Shown here: positions 35,801 through 43,938 of the stretch, piece after piece
Layout: each line of letters opens with the position of its first letter
How positions within the stretch are numbered: the stretch's first letter is position 1
NCBI GenBank assembly: GCA_020349025.1
Contig: CP070763.1
Coordinates: 3,248,225 to 3,312,224 of the forward strand
Length of the DNA: 64,000 nt
Direction: 5' to 3'
Source: Candidatus Latescibacterota bacterium
Lineage (GTDB): Bacteria; Krumholzibacteriota; Krumholzibacteriia; G020349025
Made by a program: the position numbers and the translations under genes
The notes under the pieces: generated by a model
What the model was told of the DNA's origin: nothing
Databases searched by the model: none
What the model saw: only the letters and a program-made list of their open reading frames with translations

Positions 35801-35840
35801 TACGGTAGTGCGCGATCGTCTGGGCCGGATCGGGGCTCAG
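32823..35840 (-). CDS. Ser/Thr protein kinase with TolB-like and TPR domains
   Basis: About 1005 aa. Kinase domain residues ~12-275: GEGGMG (19-24), Lys41, HRD (132-134), DFG (152-154). One transmembrane helix at about 318-336 ('VGPLVVLAALIAVGAWWL'). Next comes a TolB/FlgO-like domain ('SIAVVGFENLNDP'), then roughly 600 residues of TPR-type helical repeats. This is the kinase-TolB-TPR layout frequent in Acidobacteriota and related phyla. The start is problematic. No ATG, GTG or TTG occurs in frame between the ACR3 stop (35947) and the kinase domain. CTG 35840 sits about 7 nt after GGAGG and is my choice. GTG 35978 or ATG 36008 would overlap ACR3 and add arginine-rich residues. Confidence 0.85.
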   Translation of the reverse strand: MSPDPAQTIAHYRIVDKLGEGGMGIVYKALDTKLNRYVALKVLPAHLTADPERRLRFQREAQATAALQHPNIAVIFEVGEHEGTPFLAMEYVEGQTLRERLEQGSFPMRDWLRVAIAIAEGVARAHAGGVVHRDLKPDNVLLTSDRQVKILDFGLAKLLDLEALPEESDRGVHTRMNTVSGELTRAGQVFGTAAYMSPEQARGDSVDHRSDIFSLGVMLYECASGKRPFRGDSRVETLHGIIHQDPPALSALNLDIPADAERVVRKTLEKDPERRYQRADELAIDLRNLQRDLDSGQATAPTTVVSGAVPRQRSRARIVGPLVVLAALIAVGAWWLRRDDATGTVATTPVAQEASIAVVGFENLNDPKDSDHLGRMLMGLITTDLAESGGLSVVSMPKVLSARRQVAGSAAAAFDAATAAETAQQAGATLMLVGQVGQVGERMLMTTELVDVQSGQTLGSHQQTATSIDDLFMVAGAIADDVRQLLGKEAPRPEQAFDLADALTASPAAYRKFAAGEIALHQMQFVDAIQQFGQAIREDSTFAMAYYKRAIAENWAGREEDAATGLRRGLAHIDRLAPRWKTVFETYLLYSEGEIDAAHDKLVAFLDESPDMPDPYYTLGEILTHESRYRDIRRSRALFERALELDPTFKVVFFHLFDAYLVADDLDSAQRLLARYKEENPADSAVRETQATLLVAEGRLKEAIAIGEDELLRGRDHIALRLNYMYLLDGQLERAYESANADLQRHLAMNVEGGGEQGLRRATRGGMQIARGQIRKGLEDLRLGAAHMATGRLEALAAGAHVNRAEIRWLAGETDAALEALRDAAAADPLFFRLYLWRARILCEAGRDAEAKDALNDLVQAANQVRNPAASGWVDLVRAELDLAAGRIEPARQKLLQVAELPPEYLPFDARPELQARVEEAAGETLDAIAAYRNILERARRRVFVRPATTIRIRYQLARLEDQVGDVEAARGNYEKFLLHWGQADLPLPIVAEARARLIALQQAP

Positions 35841-35946
35841 TGCAGACCTCCAGAACGAAGCATGTCCAACGGGAACGTGGCGTCCTGGCGGAATCGTACG
35901 CTGCCGGGCGGACGCGGCGCAACGGATCCGGTGGGGGCGCGACGGC

Positions 35947-37188
35947 TCAGGCCAGGCGCGTGCCCTCGACCGACGCACGCCGGGTCGGTGCTCGCTGCGC
36001 CTCGGCATCGTGGAACCAGGTCGCCGTACGCAGGCAGATCCTCACGAGCAGCAGCATCAAGGGGACCTCGATCAGAACGCCCACGACGGTCGCGAGCGAC
36101 GCACCCGAGGAGAGCCCGAAGAGCATGACCGACGTCGCGATCGCCACCTCGAAGTGGTTGGACGCCCCGATGAGGGCGGAGGGTGCGGCATCACGGTAGG
36201 AGAGCTTCAGGAGACGCGCCAGCCCATAGGTCAGGGCGAAAATGAGGAGCGTCTGCACAGTCAGCGGGATTGCGATCCACAAGATCGTCAACGGATTCGA
36301 GAGGATGACCTCCCCCTTGAAGGAGAAAAGGAGCACGAGCGTGACGAGAAGCGCGCTGATCGTGACGGGCGTCAGGAGGTGGAGGAACCTGTCGTTGAAC
36401 CACGCTTCACCCTTTGCGGCGATCACCCATCGACGTGAGACGTAGCCGGCCACGAGCGGGAGTGCGACGTAGACGGCGATCGAGAGCAGGAGCGCCTGCC
36501 ATGGCACCGGGAGCCGCCCCACGCCGAGCAGGAAGCCTCCGAGCGGTCCGTAAAGTGCCAGCATGGTGAGCGAGTTGATCGCCACCATGACGAGCGTGTG
36601 GCCATCGTTGCCGCGCGCGAGGAAACCCCAAACCAGAACCATCGCGGTGCATGGTGCAATCCCGAGCAGGATGCAGCCGGCCAGATAGCTGCGCCACAAC
36701 GGCACCTCGAGCATCTTGGTGCCGTCCACCAGGACCACGGTGCCCTCACCATGGGTGGCGCCGACGTCCAGGTCGAGCCCGAGCGGCAGCTTGACGAAGT
36801 CGACCGCATCCGGGCCGATGAGCGTGTGGAACAGCGTACCGAGAAAGAAGAGACAGATCGCGTACATCGTGAAAGGCTTGATCAACCAGTTGACGCAAAG
36901 CGTGAGCAGAACGGGCTTGACGTTGGTGCTCGCCTTCACGACCTCGGCGAAGTCGATCTTCACCATGATCGGGTACATCATGAAGAAGAGGCACACCGCG
37001 ATCGGGATGGAAACGATCGGTGCCCCTCCGACCTTGAGGACGAGGCCGTCCAGCAGGTGCGCCACGCCTGGAGCCAGCTTCCCGAGCGCGATCCCGGCGC
37101 CGATACACGCGAGCACCCAAACGGAGAGGTACTTCTCGAAGAAGCCCAGGCCTTGCGGCTGTTTCGTGATGCAAGCCTCGGCTGGCAC
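35947..37188 (-). CDS. acr3: ACR3-family arsenite efflux transporter
   Basis: A protein of 413 aa from GTG 37188, with GGAGGG 8 nt upstream; longer starts add only hydrophilic residues. About ten membrane helices. ACR3 hallmarks are the conserved Cys in '[12 protein letters not shown]' and the conserved Glu in '[14 protein letters not shown]', both needed for As(OH)3 transport in characterised members. '[18 protein letters not shown]' is the family N-terminus. No arsR or arsC lies next to it, so it stands alone. A perfect tandem CCGGACAA repeat lies 24 nt upstream of the start and could be its operator. Confidence 0.96.
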   Translation of the reverse strand: MPAEACITKQPQGLGFFEKYLSVWVLACIGAGIALGKLAPGVAHLLDGLVLKVGGAPIVSIPIAVCLFFMMYPIMVKIDFAEVVKASTNVKPVLLTLCVNWLIKPFTMYAICLFFLGTLFHTLIGPDAVDFVKLPLGLDLDVGATHGEGTVVLVDGTKMLEVPLWRSYLAGCILLGIAPCTAMVLVWGFLARGNDGHTLVMVAINSLTMLALYGPLGGFLLGVGRLPVPWQALLLSIAVYVALPLVAGYVSRRWVIAAKGEAWFNDRFLHLLTPVTISALLVTLVLLFSFKGEVILSNPLTILWIAIPLTVQTLLIFALTYGLARLLKLSYRDAAPSALIGASNHFEVAIATSVMLFGLSSGASLATVVGVLIEVPLMLLLVRICLRTATWFHDAEAQRAPTRRASVEGTRLA

Positions 37189-37211
37189 GTCGCATTCCCT
37201 CCGTCGGGCAT

Positions 37212-37227
37212 CCGGACAACCGGACAA
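37212..37227. repeat. Perfect 8-bp tandem repeat upstream of acr3
   Basis: CCGGACAA occurs twice without a gap, between the putative -35 (TTGACC, minus strand 37253-37248) and the ribosome-binding site of acr3. Its position makes it a candidate regulator-binding site. It does not resemble the usual ArsR operator. Confidence 0.4.
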
Positions 37228-37307
37228 TGGTGCAACTCCGGGGCCCGGGTCAACGGCGGCTCCAGGTGCGGTTCATAGCCAGCACTGCGTCGCGCCCGCC
37301 CACCCGT

Positions 37308-37337
37308 TTGACGCCTCGGCGCCGGACGCCCTACACT
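37308..37337 (+). promoter_or_regulatory. Promoter of the lipoprotein gene at 37367
   Basis: TTGACG (37308-37313), 18 bp spacer, TACACT (37332-37337, 4 of 6). It is 29 nt from the GTG start, leaving a short leader with GGAG at about 37354. The -10 is the same hexamer as in the minus-strand glucan promoter. Confidence 0.5.
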
Positions 37338-37366
37338 TTGAGTGCCCTCGATTGGAGCCCGACTGC

Positions 37367-38065
37367 GTGTCCTTTCCCAAGCGAATCATCCTCTCCGTTG
37401 TCATCGCTCTTCTGCTCCTCGGTTGCGGCGACGATCCGGTGGAGCCGCCGAACGACCCGGATACGATCGAGAGCGAAGCGCAACTGATCGAGGCGCTGGC
37501 AAGCGCGTATCGGTCACAGGATCTCCCGCTTTTCGAGTCCTTGTTCGCCAACGATGTCGGCGCCGTGTACTCCTTCACGCGCGTGCAGGGTGACTCGGTG
37601 GAGGTTCTATGGGACTCCGACGAGGAAACGAGAATCCACGCCAGGATGTTCGAGCCGCAGGGCATCGCTCCCCCGGAACCACCTCTTGCCGACGCGTTGT
37701 GGATCGAGGCGGTCCAGATCACGCTGACGCGGCTCGAGGATTTCTCGGAACGGCAGGACCTCTATCGAAGTGACAGCAATCCAGAGGGGCTCGATCCGGA
37801 GCGCTGGAGAGCCTCGGAGGCACGCTACACCACAGACGTCGCAATCGCCGCTCGCCGCACCCAATTCAGAGTCGAAGGCGAGTCGGCTCGCTTCCTCGTC
37901 ATCCGGGACCTGGCGAAAAACGCCGGCGAGACGCAGCGATTTCTCATCCTCGGCTGGGAAGAGGAGTGCAGCTCCTTGGGCGGGAACGAGTGCTGGAGCG
38001 AGGTCAAGAGACTTTACCGGTCGACGGAATCGGGACACGACGCCGCACCCGCATCCCCCAGGTGA
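37367..38065 (+). CDS. Hypothetical lipoprotein
   Basis: A protein of 232 aa from GTG 37367 (GGAG 9 nt upstream). The lipobox 'LLLLGC' puts the lipid-modified Cys at about residue 20, followed by an acidic linker. The body (about 35-215) has an alpha+beta pattern starting 'LIEALASAYRSQDLPLFESL'. This is reminiscent of SnoaL/NTF2-like small cone-shaped domains, with 'FSERQDLYRSDSNPEGLD' and 'LGGNECWSEVKRLYR' near the end. No function can be assigned; a promoter is visible directly upstream. Confidence 0.75.
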   Translation: MSFPKRIILSVVIALLLLGCGDDPVEPPNDPDTIESEAQLIEALASAYRSQDLPLFESLFANDVGAVYSFTRVQGDSVEVLWDSDEETRIHARMFEPQGIAPPEPPLADALWIEAVQITLTRLEDFSERQDLYRSDSNPEGLDPERWRASEARYTTDVAIAARRTQFRVEGESARFLVIRDLAKNAGETQRFLILGWEEECSSLGGNECWSEVKRLYRSTESGHDAAPASPR

Positions 38066-38413
38066 TTCGCACCTCGTCACCGCTCCTCCCAACCGAGTTC
38101 TCACTGCACGCATGACGGGTGTCGGAATCCGTTCCATCCAGTTTCGATCGTCGCGCTCCTTTGTTGTCACGCACCTCGTGCTTCGCAATTACGATGCGTG
38201 TGCGGCGGAGTCTGCGCCCAAGTCGTGAAGCAAGGACATTCCTTGTCGTCGGCGTCGACTGGCTGTAGTCTCTAGTAGATTCTTCAACATTTCGTGTCGA
38301 GACGACGGGGCAGAGTCGCATCCATCCGACCCGAGGCCAGATCGGAAGTCGATCTCGGAAACGATCGGAACCCGGATTCCCGGAGCGTCGTCTCAGTCGA
38401 GGGGGAATACTTC
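38066..38413. other. Intergenic region upstream of the secreted protein gene
   Basis: 348 nt without a convincing gene. The only structure I see is the inverted repeat at 38231-38245. An open frame runs upstream from 38294, but its first 40 residues are basic and lack coding character, so I treat them as leader. Confidence 0.5.
38231..38245. repeat. Perfect inverted repeat, candidate operator
   Basis: CAAGGA-CAT-TCCTTG: two perfect 6-bp arms with a 3-nt spacer, 169 nt before the ATG at 38414. No T-tract follows, so a protein-binding site is more likely than a terminator. The preceding gene ends 166 nt upstream. Confidence 0.4.
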
Positions 38414-40324
38414 ATGAGGGCAATCTTCAAGCTTTGCGTCGTGATGCTGCTCGTGACACCGATCGCGGTTTTCGCGCAGTCCGATCCCACGAACTTCCCG
38501 CTCACACCGATCTGTGACGTGAAGGTGGACGAGGATGGTGACTGCATCACGGATGCGATTGACGACACCGTATGCGTTCGCGGCCTCGTTCTGGCCTGGA
38601 AGCAGTTCGGCACCCGCGGTCCCGGCGCGATCTACGACCCCGAGAGCGGATGCTGCCTCAGCATCTTCGACATCACCAGCGCTCCGGATCTGCAGACTGG
38701 CCAGTTTGTCGAAGTCTGCGGTTGGGTGGGGAACTTCGCCGGCCTCGCAGAGATCACCGACAAACGGGGCAGCGGTGATGAGGACCCGGTCGTGACGGTC
38801 CTGGACTCGGTCCCGGCTCCGGTTCCCTGCACGCCGGTCAACGGTGAGGATCTGCAAGACTTCAATCCTCTGGCCGAGGAACTGGAAAGCCACCTGGTGG
38901 AAGTGTGCGGCCAGTTCGTCGACAGTGGCATCTTCGATATCACCGGCTCGGGAAACAACTACGACTTCGTTGCCGCCGATGGCAACACGATCGAGATCCG
39001 AGTCGACCGAGATACGGACATCGACGGCTCGCCGATTCCCGTCGGCAACGTCACCGTGAAAGGCGTCTTGGGCCAGTTCAACGGCTTCTCGGACGAGTGC
39101 GTCGGCTATCAGGTTCTGCCGCGCTCGTTCGACGACTTCCTGCCGCCGACGTGCGAGGTAGAGCTCGACCTGAAGCCGACGTCGTGCCCGAACCCGCTCA
39201 ACCCGCGTTCGAACGGGGTGTACCCGGCCGCCATCCTCGGCTCGGAACTGCTGGACGTCACAACGATCGACGTCTCGACTCTCGAGCTCGCCGGTGTAGC
39301 GCCGATCCGCACCCACGTCCATGACGCGAGCGGTCCGTGGATGCCTCCCAACCTGCTGATGAATGCAGGCTTCGAGTCTCCCGACGCCTCGGGGGGCGAC
39401 GTGTACGGCACGGCCGACTGGTTCGGCTTCAACGACCACTTCACGACGGCTGTGGTGTCGCGCTCCGGAAGCCAGGCTCTGAAGATCTTTGGACCGTTCT
39501 TCCCCGGCGGCGGTGCCGGCGCGGGCCAGAACGTGGGCGCTGCCAGTGAGGGTGACGTGTTCAGGGCCAGTGCCTGGGCTCTGAACTGGAGCGGCGATCC
39601 GATCGATCCCAGCAACTTTGCGGTCGTGAAGATCGAGTTCCTCGACGCGGGCAACGCCGTCATCGGCTTCGCCGAGAGCCCGCAGATCACGTCCGCCTTG
39701 CCGCTCGATACCTGGACGGAATTCAGCGTCGAGGCCACAGCACCGATGGGCACGGCGTCCGTGCAGCTCATTCTGGTCCACGTACAGCTGGAACCGATCA
39801 CCGGCGGCTCCGTGTTCTTCGATGATGCCTACATGGCGCTGATGATGGACAAGCCGGAGTGTGCGTGCATCGAGGCGGGCCCGGATGGCTTCGACGACCT
39901 GACGTTGAAGTTCCGGAACCAGGATCTGGTTGCAGCACTCGGCCCCCTTTCGGGCGGCGACGAGATCCCGCTGACGATCACCGGCAGGTACCTGGATGGA
40001 ACGGCCTTCTCCGGTACCGACTGCGTCATCGTACGCTACAACGGCGGGGTTCCGGGAGATCGAGGAGATTTCAGCTTCGCGATCTCGCGTGATGGCTTGC
40101 AGAAGACCGCACAGATCGCGTACACGCTGCCGCAGGACACACACGTCACGCTCGGCGTGTACAACGTGGCCGGCCGGCTCGTCGATCGTATCGTCAGCGG
40201 TCCGCAAAGCGCGGGGAGCTACGATCTGGTCTGGAGCACGACCGGGCATGCGAGTGGCTTGTATCTCTTCAAGCTGGAGACGCGTGACTTCGTCGAGACA
40301 CGCAAGGTTATGCTTCTGAACTAG
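38414..40324 (+). CDS. Secreted protein with nested glycan-binding-like domain and FlgD-like C-terminus
   Basis: A protein of 636 aa. ATG 38414 follows a GAGGGGG run; the signal peptide ends near 'AVFAQ'. The N-terminal part (about 25-250) contains repeated OB-like strands ('FVEVCGWVGNFAGLAEIT'). A module recurrent in FCB and Planctomycetes secreted proteins ('LKPTSCPNPLNPRSNG' to 'GPDGFDDLTLKFRNQDLVAAL') spans about 255-545. It is interrupted at residues ~311-480 by a beta-sandwich module that begins 'PNLLMNAGFESPDASGG' and is homologous to the repeats of the protein at 24206. The last ~80 residues are a FlgD-like module ('YNVAGRLVDRIVSG') ending 'RKVMLLN'. Predicted to be secreted; function unknown, perhaps glycan adhesion. 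Confidence 0.8.
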   Translation: MRAIFKLCVVMLLVTPIAVFAQSDPTNFPLTPICDVKVDEDGDCITDAIDDTVCVRGLVLAWKQFGTRGPGAIYDPESGCCLSIFDITSAPDLQTGQFVEVCGWVGNFAGLAEITDKRGSGDEDPVVTVLDSVPAPVPCTPVNGEDLQDFNPLAEELESHLVEVCGQFVDSGIFDITGSGNNYDFVAADGNTIEIRVDRDTDIDGSPIPVGNVTVKGVLGQFNGFSDECVGYQVLPRSFDDFLPPTCEVELDLKPTSCPNPLNPRSNGVYPAAILGSELLDVTTIDVSTLELAGVAPIRTHVHDASGPWMPPNLLMNAGFESPDASGGDVYGTADWFGFNDHFTTAVVSRSGSQALKIFGPFFPGGGAGAGQNVGAASEGDVFRASAWALNWSGDPIDPSNFAVVKIEFLDAGNAVIGFAESPQITSALPLDTWTEFSVEATAPMGTASVQLILVHVQLEPITGGSVFFDDAYMALMMDKPECACIEAGPDGFDDLTLKFRNQDLVAALGPLSGGDEIPLTITGRYLDGTAFSGTDCVIVRYNGGVPGDRGDFSFAISRDGLQKTAQIAYTLPQDTHVTLGVYNVAGRLVDRIVSGPQSAGSYDLVWSTTGHASGLYLFKLETRDFVETRKVMLLN

Positions 40325-40348
40325 ACCGCGCATCGGCGCGACGCTCGA

Positions 40349-40390
40349 GCCCGGCTGCCGGACCACCACAGGTCCGGCGCCGGGCTTCTT
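40349..40390 (+). terminator. Strong intrinsic terminator
   Basis: A hairpin of about 14 GC-rich pairs with one bulge (left arm 40349-40364, loop ACCACA, right arm 40371-40385) followed by TTCTT. It lies 25 nt after the stop of the secreted protein gene. Confidence 0.75.
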
Positions 40391-40454
40391 CGATCACAGC
40401 TGTTGATTCCGCGGCATGCGCTCGGGACAGCGGGCGCTCGCACGCCCGTGAGGG

Positions 40455-40799
40455 TCAGAGCTCCTGGAGACGCTTCAGCGCCTCTTCCTGGCTGTCGTAC
40501 ATCTGAATCACAGAGCCGAAGCAACGCGAGATGACCAGCTTGAGACGGGGGCGGGGAGCACAGAGGATGAAATGACCTTGGCGTTCGCGGACAGCCGTCT
40601 GCGTTTTCACCAGAACACCGAGCGCCATGCTGCTCATGATTCGTGCCTCGGCCAGGTTCAACAACGTCTTCCGCTGACCTTCCTGCACGATGAGCCTCGT
40701 CAGGGCGGAATCGAGCTCGTCGGTCTCACCGCCGCCAACGAATTGGCCGCCGGCGGTCACCACGGCCACATCCCCGACGTGCTCGATCTGGACGCCCAA
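40455..40799 (-). CDS. STAS-domain protein (anti-sigma-factor antagonist type)
   Basis: A protein of 114 aa, the size of a single STAS domain. I start it at TTG 40799, preceded by GGAGGAG; the frame stays open upstream but encodes only Arg-rich residues. The pattern is that of SpoIIAA: 'IEHVGDVAVVTAGGQFVGG', then the loop 'ARIMSSMALGVLVK', where the Ser in 'MSS' is the usual phosphorylation site, and a C-terminal helix. Such proteins bind and inhibit anti-sigma factors in partner-switching systems. No anti-sigma or phosphatase gene is adjacent, so the partner is unknown. Confidence 0.85.
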   Translation of the reverse strand: MGVQIEHVGDVAVVTAGGQFVGGGETDELDSALTRLIVQEGQRKTLLNLAEARIMSSMALGVLVKTQTAVRERQGHFILCAPRPRLKLVISRCFGSVIQMYDSQEEALKRLQEL

Positions 40800-40941
40800 G
40801 GCTCCTCCCGCGCCGCGGCGCTCGTCGCGGCTTCTCCAATGATCGTATACCGCACGCCTCGAAGGGAGTCCAGATCGACGTGGCGCGCACGGCCGTGGTC
40901 GCCAAAGCACAAACCGCCCAGAACGCCGCACAAAGAGAAAA

Positions 40942-40970
40942 GCCCGCTCACGAATGGGCGGGCCTTTTTC
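40942..40970 (-). terminator. Intrinsic terminator (works for the RRM gene; possibly bidirectional)
   Basis: Arms GCCCGC (40942-40947) and GCGGGC (40958-40963) flank a short loop. On the minus strand TTTTCTCTTTG follows the stem, and on the plus strand CTTTTTC. It is 25 nt beyond the RRM gene's stop. Confidence 0.7.
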
Positions 40971-40994
40971 TTCACTGGGATGACGGTCTCGAGC

Positions 40995-41276
40995 CTACCA
41001 ACGCTCCCTGCGGCCGCCGCCGCCACCACCACGCCGCCGATCCTGTGCTTCGTTGACGTTGAGTGGCCGTCCACCCATGTCCTGCCCATTCAGAGCTTCC
41101 ATCGCAGCTTGGGCCCCGGCGTCATCCATCTCGACGAATCCGAAACCCCGAGGACGTCCCGTCTCGCGATCGTTGATGAGTGCCACCGAGTGTACGGTTC
41201 CGTGCTTCTCGAACAACTCCGCCACCGAATCTTCTGTGGCGCTGAATGGCAGATTGCCAACGTACAGCTTCTTCAC
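40995..41276 (-). CDS. RRM-type RNA-binding protein with glycine/arginine-rich tail
   Basis: A protein of 93 aa from GTG 41276, preceded by AGGAGAG. One RNA-recognition motif: RNP2 'KLYVGNLPF' (residues 3-11) and RNP1 'RPRGFGFVEM' (about 41-50), then a tail 'RRRGGGGGGRRERW'. This is the small Rbp type known from cyanobacteria and many other phyla, often cold-induced and thought to act on mRNA structure. It has a long untranslated upstream stretch and its own terminator, consistent with a monocistronic, post-transcriptionally regulated gene. Confidence 0.93.
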   Translation of the reverse strand: MKKLYVGNLPFSATEDSVAELFEKHGTVHSVALINDRETGRPRGFGFVEMDDAGAQAAMEALNGQDMGGRPLNVNEAQDRRRGGGGGGRRERW

Positions 41277-41594
41277 TTTGACTTCTCTCCTGAAACCGGC
41301 CCGGCCGGTCGGTCGAAAGCGCTCACAAGCCGCCGGCCCGTCCGGGAAGGCTTCGACGCTTTGGTCACAATCCCCGCAGCAGTTGACACGCACACTCGAT
41401 CGACGTGGGATCTTCTTGTGGCCGCCACATGCGGGGCCACAGACTACCGCGTTTGGCGGCTCATTGTCAGCACTCAAATCTCGCCGCTCGTGGCGCCACC
41501 GACTTCGAGCGCTGTCTGGGCGGGACGGCGTAATCGATTGATATGATACCATTTCGATTCAGCGGGGACGTCGAATCGGTCTCAGGGGTTCTCA
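41277..41594. other. Divergent intergenic region (RRM leader and esterase promoter)
   Basis: 318 nt without a gene. On the minus strand CTGACA (41470-41465) and TAGTCT (41446-41441) with an 18-bp spacer could be the RRM promoter, giving a leader of about 160 nt like those of cold-shock genes. On the plus strand TATGAT (41542-41547) may be the -10 for the gene at 41595, but no -35 is visible. Confidence 0.4.
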
Positions 41595-42899
41595 ATGCTT
41601 CTCAGTGCATCCGCACCGCGTCTGCTCCTGGCGGCGGGACTCCTCGCCAGCGTCCCCCGAGAGGCGGCAACAGAGGCGTTGCCCACCGGACAATTCGTCG
41701 AAGGGATCACCTGCCGGAGCGACACGACCCAGACCTACACGCTCTATCTTCCCTCCAGCTACCAACCGGAACGCGAGTGGCCCGCGCTTCTCGTTTTCGA
41801 CCCACGGGGACGCTCACTCCGCGCCGCGACGCTCTTTCGTGACGCGGCGGAGAGCTACGGGTGGATCGTGGTGAGCTCGAACGACACGCGCAGCGATGGT
41901 CCCTGCGAGCCGAACGCACGGGCCCTGCGTGCATTGTGGCCCGAGGTGCACGAACGCTACGCGGTCGATGCCGAGCGCATCTACGCTGCCGGCTTCTCGG
42001 GCGGCGTGCTGGTCGCCTGGGACCTCGCCCAGTTCGCCAAGCCGCCGAGCCTGGCGGGGATCATCGGTGCTGGCGGACGTCCCGCGCCCGAGATCCCGGT
42101 CGAAACGATCGCGTTCGCCCATTTCGGAACGGCGGGACATCTCGACTTCAACGACGCGGCCATGAAGGAGCTCGACGCGATCGTGGAGAAACGCGCGGCG
42201 CCGCGAGCCCGACGCGAAGCTCCTCGAGGCGTTCTTCCGCAGCAGCCTCAAGCGGACCGTTGCCCTGGAGGCGGCGGGAGAGAAGCTCGATGCGCTGCGC
42301 TGCTACGAGACGATCGAGCAGGCCTGGGGCGGCCTCATGGAGATCGCTCCCGTGCCGGAGAGACTCTCCGCGCTGCGTGACGACGCAAGCGTGCGCAGGC
42401 AGCGACAAGAGGAGCGCCGGGCGGAACGCTTCGAGACCGAGACGATGGAGCAGCTTCTGCAGCCGCTGCGCGAGCTCGAGGAGGGACGACCTGCAGGCTC
42501 GTGGCAGCAGTATGTCGAGGAGTTGGGGATTCCTGACCTGCAGAAGCGCAGCGCTGCAGGCGGTGACGCCGGTCACGCGGCGCAGCGTGTCCTCGAGTGG
42601 ATCTTCGCTCGCACGTCGTTCTACATGATGCGGCAACACTTCGCGCTCGAGCGCTTCGCCGCGGCCGCAACCGTCTTGAGGATCGCCGCCGAGATCCGTC
42701 CCGAGGCAGCGCGCGTCTGGTACGACCTGGCGTGTGCGCGTGCCAGAAGCGGAGAGGAGCGGGCGCCGTCGAGGCGCTCGTTCGCGCCATCGACAGCGGC
42801 TTCGACGATCTCGCCGGCCTCGAGGACGATCCCGACCTCGACGCAATTCGCTCGGCACCTGGCTACGAGAAGGCGCTGGCGCGCCTGCGCTCGCCCTGA
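41595..42899 (+). pseudogene. Alpha/beta-hydrolase (esterase-like) gene with two frameshifts
   Basis: The first frame (41595 to about 42195) encodes a signal peptide, then an alpha/beta-hydrolase: 'YTLYLPSSYQPEREWPALLV', oxyanion-type 'FDPRG', and the nucleophile elbow variant 'AAGFSGG' (about residue 137). Around 42192-42210 the coding sense moves to the +1 frame, reading DAKLLEAFFRSSLKR onwards, which continues to about 42760. Then it returns to the original frame and reads 'VEALVRAIDSGFDDLAGLED', stopping at 42899. The second half is helical, TPR-like. Net effect of the two shifts is zero, which suggests either two indel errors in the assembly or a genuinely decayed gene. The intact product would be about 434 aa. 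SD AGGGG precedes ATG 41595. Confidence 0.7.
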
Positions 42900-43053
42900 G
42901 ACTTCCCACCATCAAGAAGCCGCGGATCGATCAACCCCTTCGGTCCTCTGAAGGCCATGCGTTTCGGTTGACCCATGCTCGCCGTCAATTGAGAATCGGA
43001 CCGGGCGCATTTCCGATGCGTGTGCTCTGAATGCACCCAGGCTGGAGGAAACC

Positions 43054-43884
43054 ATGCAGGAGGAGCCCGCGAGCGCGGCGTCCCGGTCGGCCGCGCTTCG
43101 CCGCCTGGCGCTGCTCTCGTTGGCGTTGGGCGCGTTCGGGTGTGGCCCCTCGGTCAAGGGCCTGCGCCACGACCCGAGCTTCGACTACGCAAGCATGAGC
43201 GCCGACCAGATCGGTGTGGGCGGCGTCACGTCGCTCGTGCATGAAACGGACGACGTGGATGCCCTGCGCAGTCAACTTGCGAGCATGCTGCGGTTGCAGA
43301 TGCTCGATGCGCAGGGTGCGGTCGAAGTGACCCCGACCGGCGTCTTCCGCAGCACTCTCGGGGGTGACGCGTACGGCGCACTCCTGGACGAGTACCGCCT
43401 CAACGGACAGATCGACCGAGCGACGCTCGCAGTCTGGGACTCCAGCTTCGGCGGCGCCTGCCGATACGTCGTCTTCGCGCGCATCGAAGACGACATCGTC
43501 AAGGAGAGCAGCAGTAGCGGTGAAGAGCACGACGCGGGAGTCCAGTACGCCGTCACCAAGCTCAGCACGACGCGCACGCTGACCGTCGCCTTCTCCATCT
43601 ACGACCTCCACATGACGAAGTCGGTGTGGAGCGCGCACCTCACCGACGGTCGCGCGAACACGAACAAGTATCGCGGCGCCCCGGTTCCGACCTCGAAAGA
43701 GGCGAGCGGCGACAAGAAGGAGAAGAAGGAGGAGAAGAGCACGGTCGAGGAGATCGTCGTGGCCGTCGTCGAGATGCTGACCGCAGAGGAGATGGTGTAT
43801 CCGGAACCACCGACGTTGACCGAGGTGGCGGAGCGCGTGTTCCGTGGATTCGCCAAGAACCTGCCCGAAGCGCCGAAGAAGTAG
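43054..43884 (+). CDS. Hypothetical lipoprotein
   Basis: A protein of 276 aa. ATG 43054 has GGAGG about 6 nt upstream. Signal peptide with lipobox 'LGAFGC' (Cys about 30). The mature part is an alpha/beta domain with 'VDALRSQLASMLRLQMLDAQ' followed by 'LAVWDSSFGGACRYVVFARI', similar in pattern to CsgG/TolB-type periplasmic domains that report activity of other systems. A Lys/Glu-rich low-complexity linker (about 214-225) follows, then a C-terminal helix. Function unknown. The next lipoprotein gene begins 54 nt downstream on the same strand. Confidence 0.75.
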   Translation: MQEEPASAASRSAALRRLALLSLALGAFGCGPSVKGLRHDPSFDYASMSADQIGVGGVTSLVHETDDVDALRSQLASMLRLQMLDAQGAVEVTPTGVFRSTLGGDAYGALLDEYRLNGQIDRATLAVWDSSFGGACRYVVFARIEDDIVKESSSSGEEHDAGVQYAVTKLSTTRTLTVAFSIYDLHMTKSVWSAHLTDGRANTNKYRGAPVPTSKEASGDKKEKKEEKSTVEEIVVAVVEMLTAEEMVYPEPPTLTEVAERVFRGFAKNLPEAPKK

Positions 43885-43938
43885 CTGCGACGCCACGATC
43901 CAGGAGCATCCTGCGGGACCCCCGGGGGGGGTGAATCG

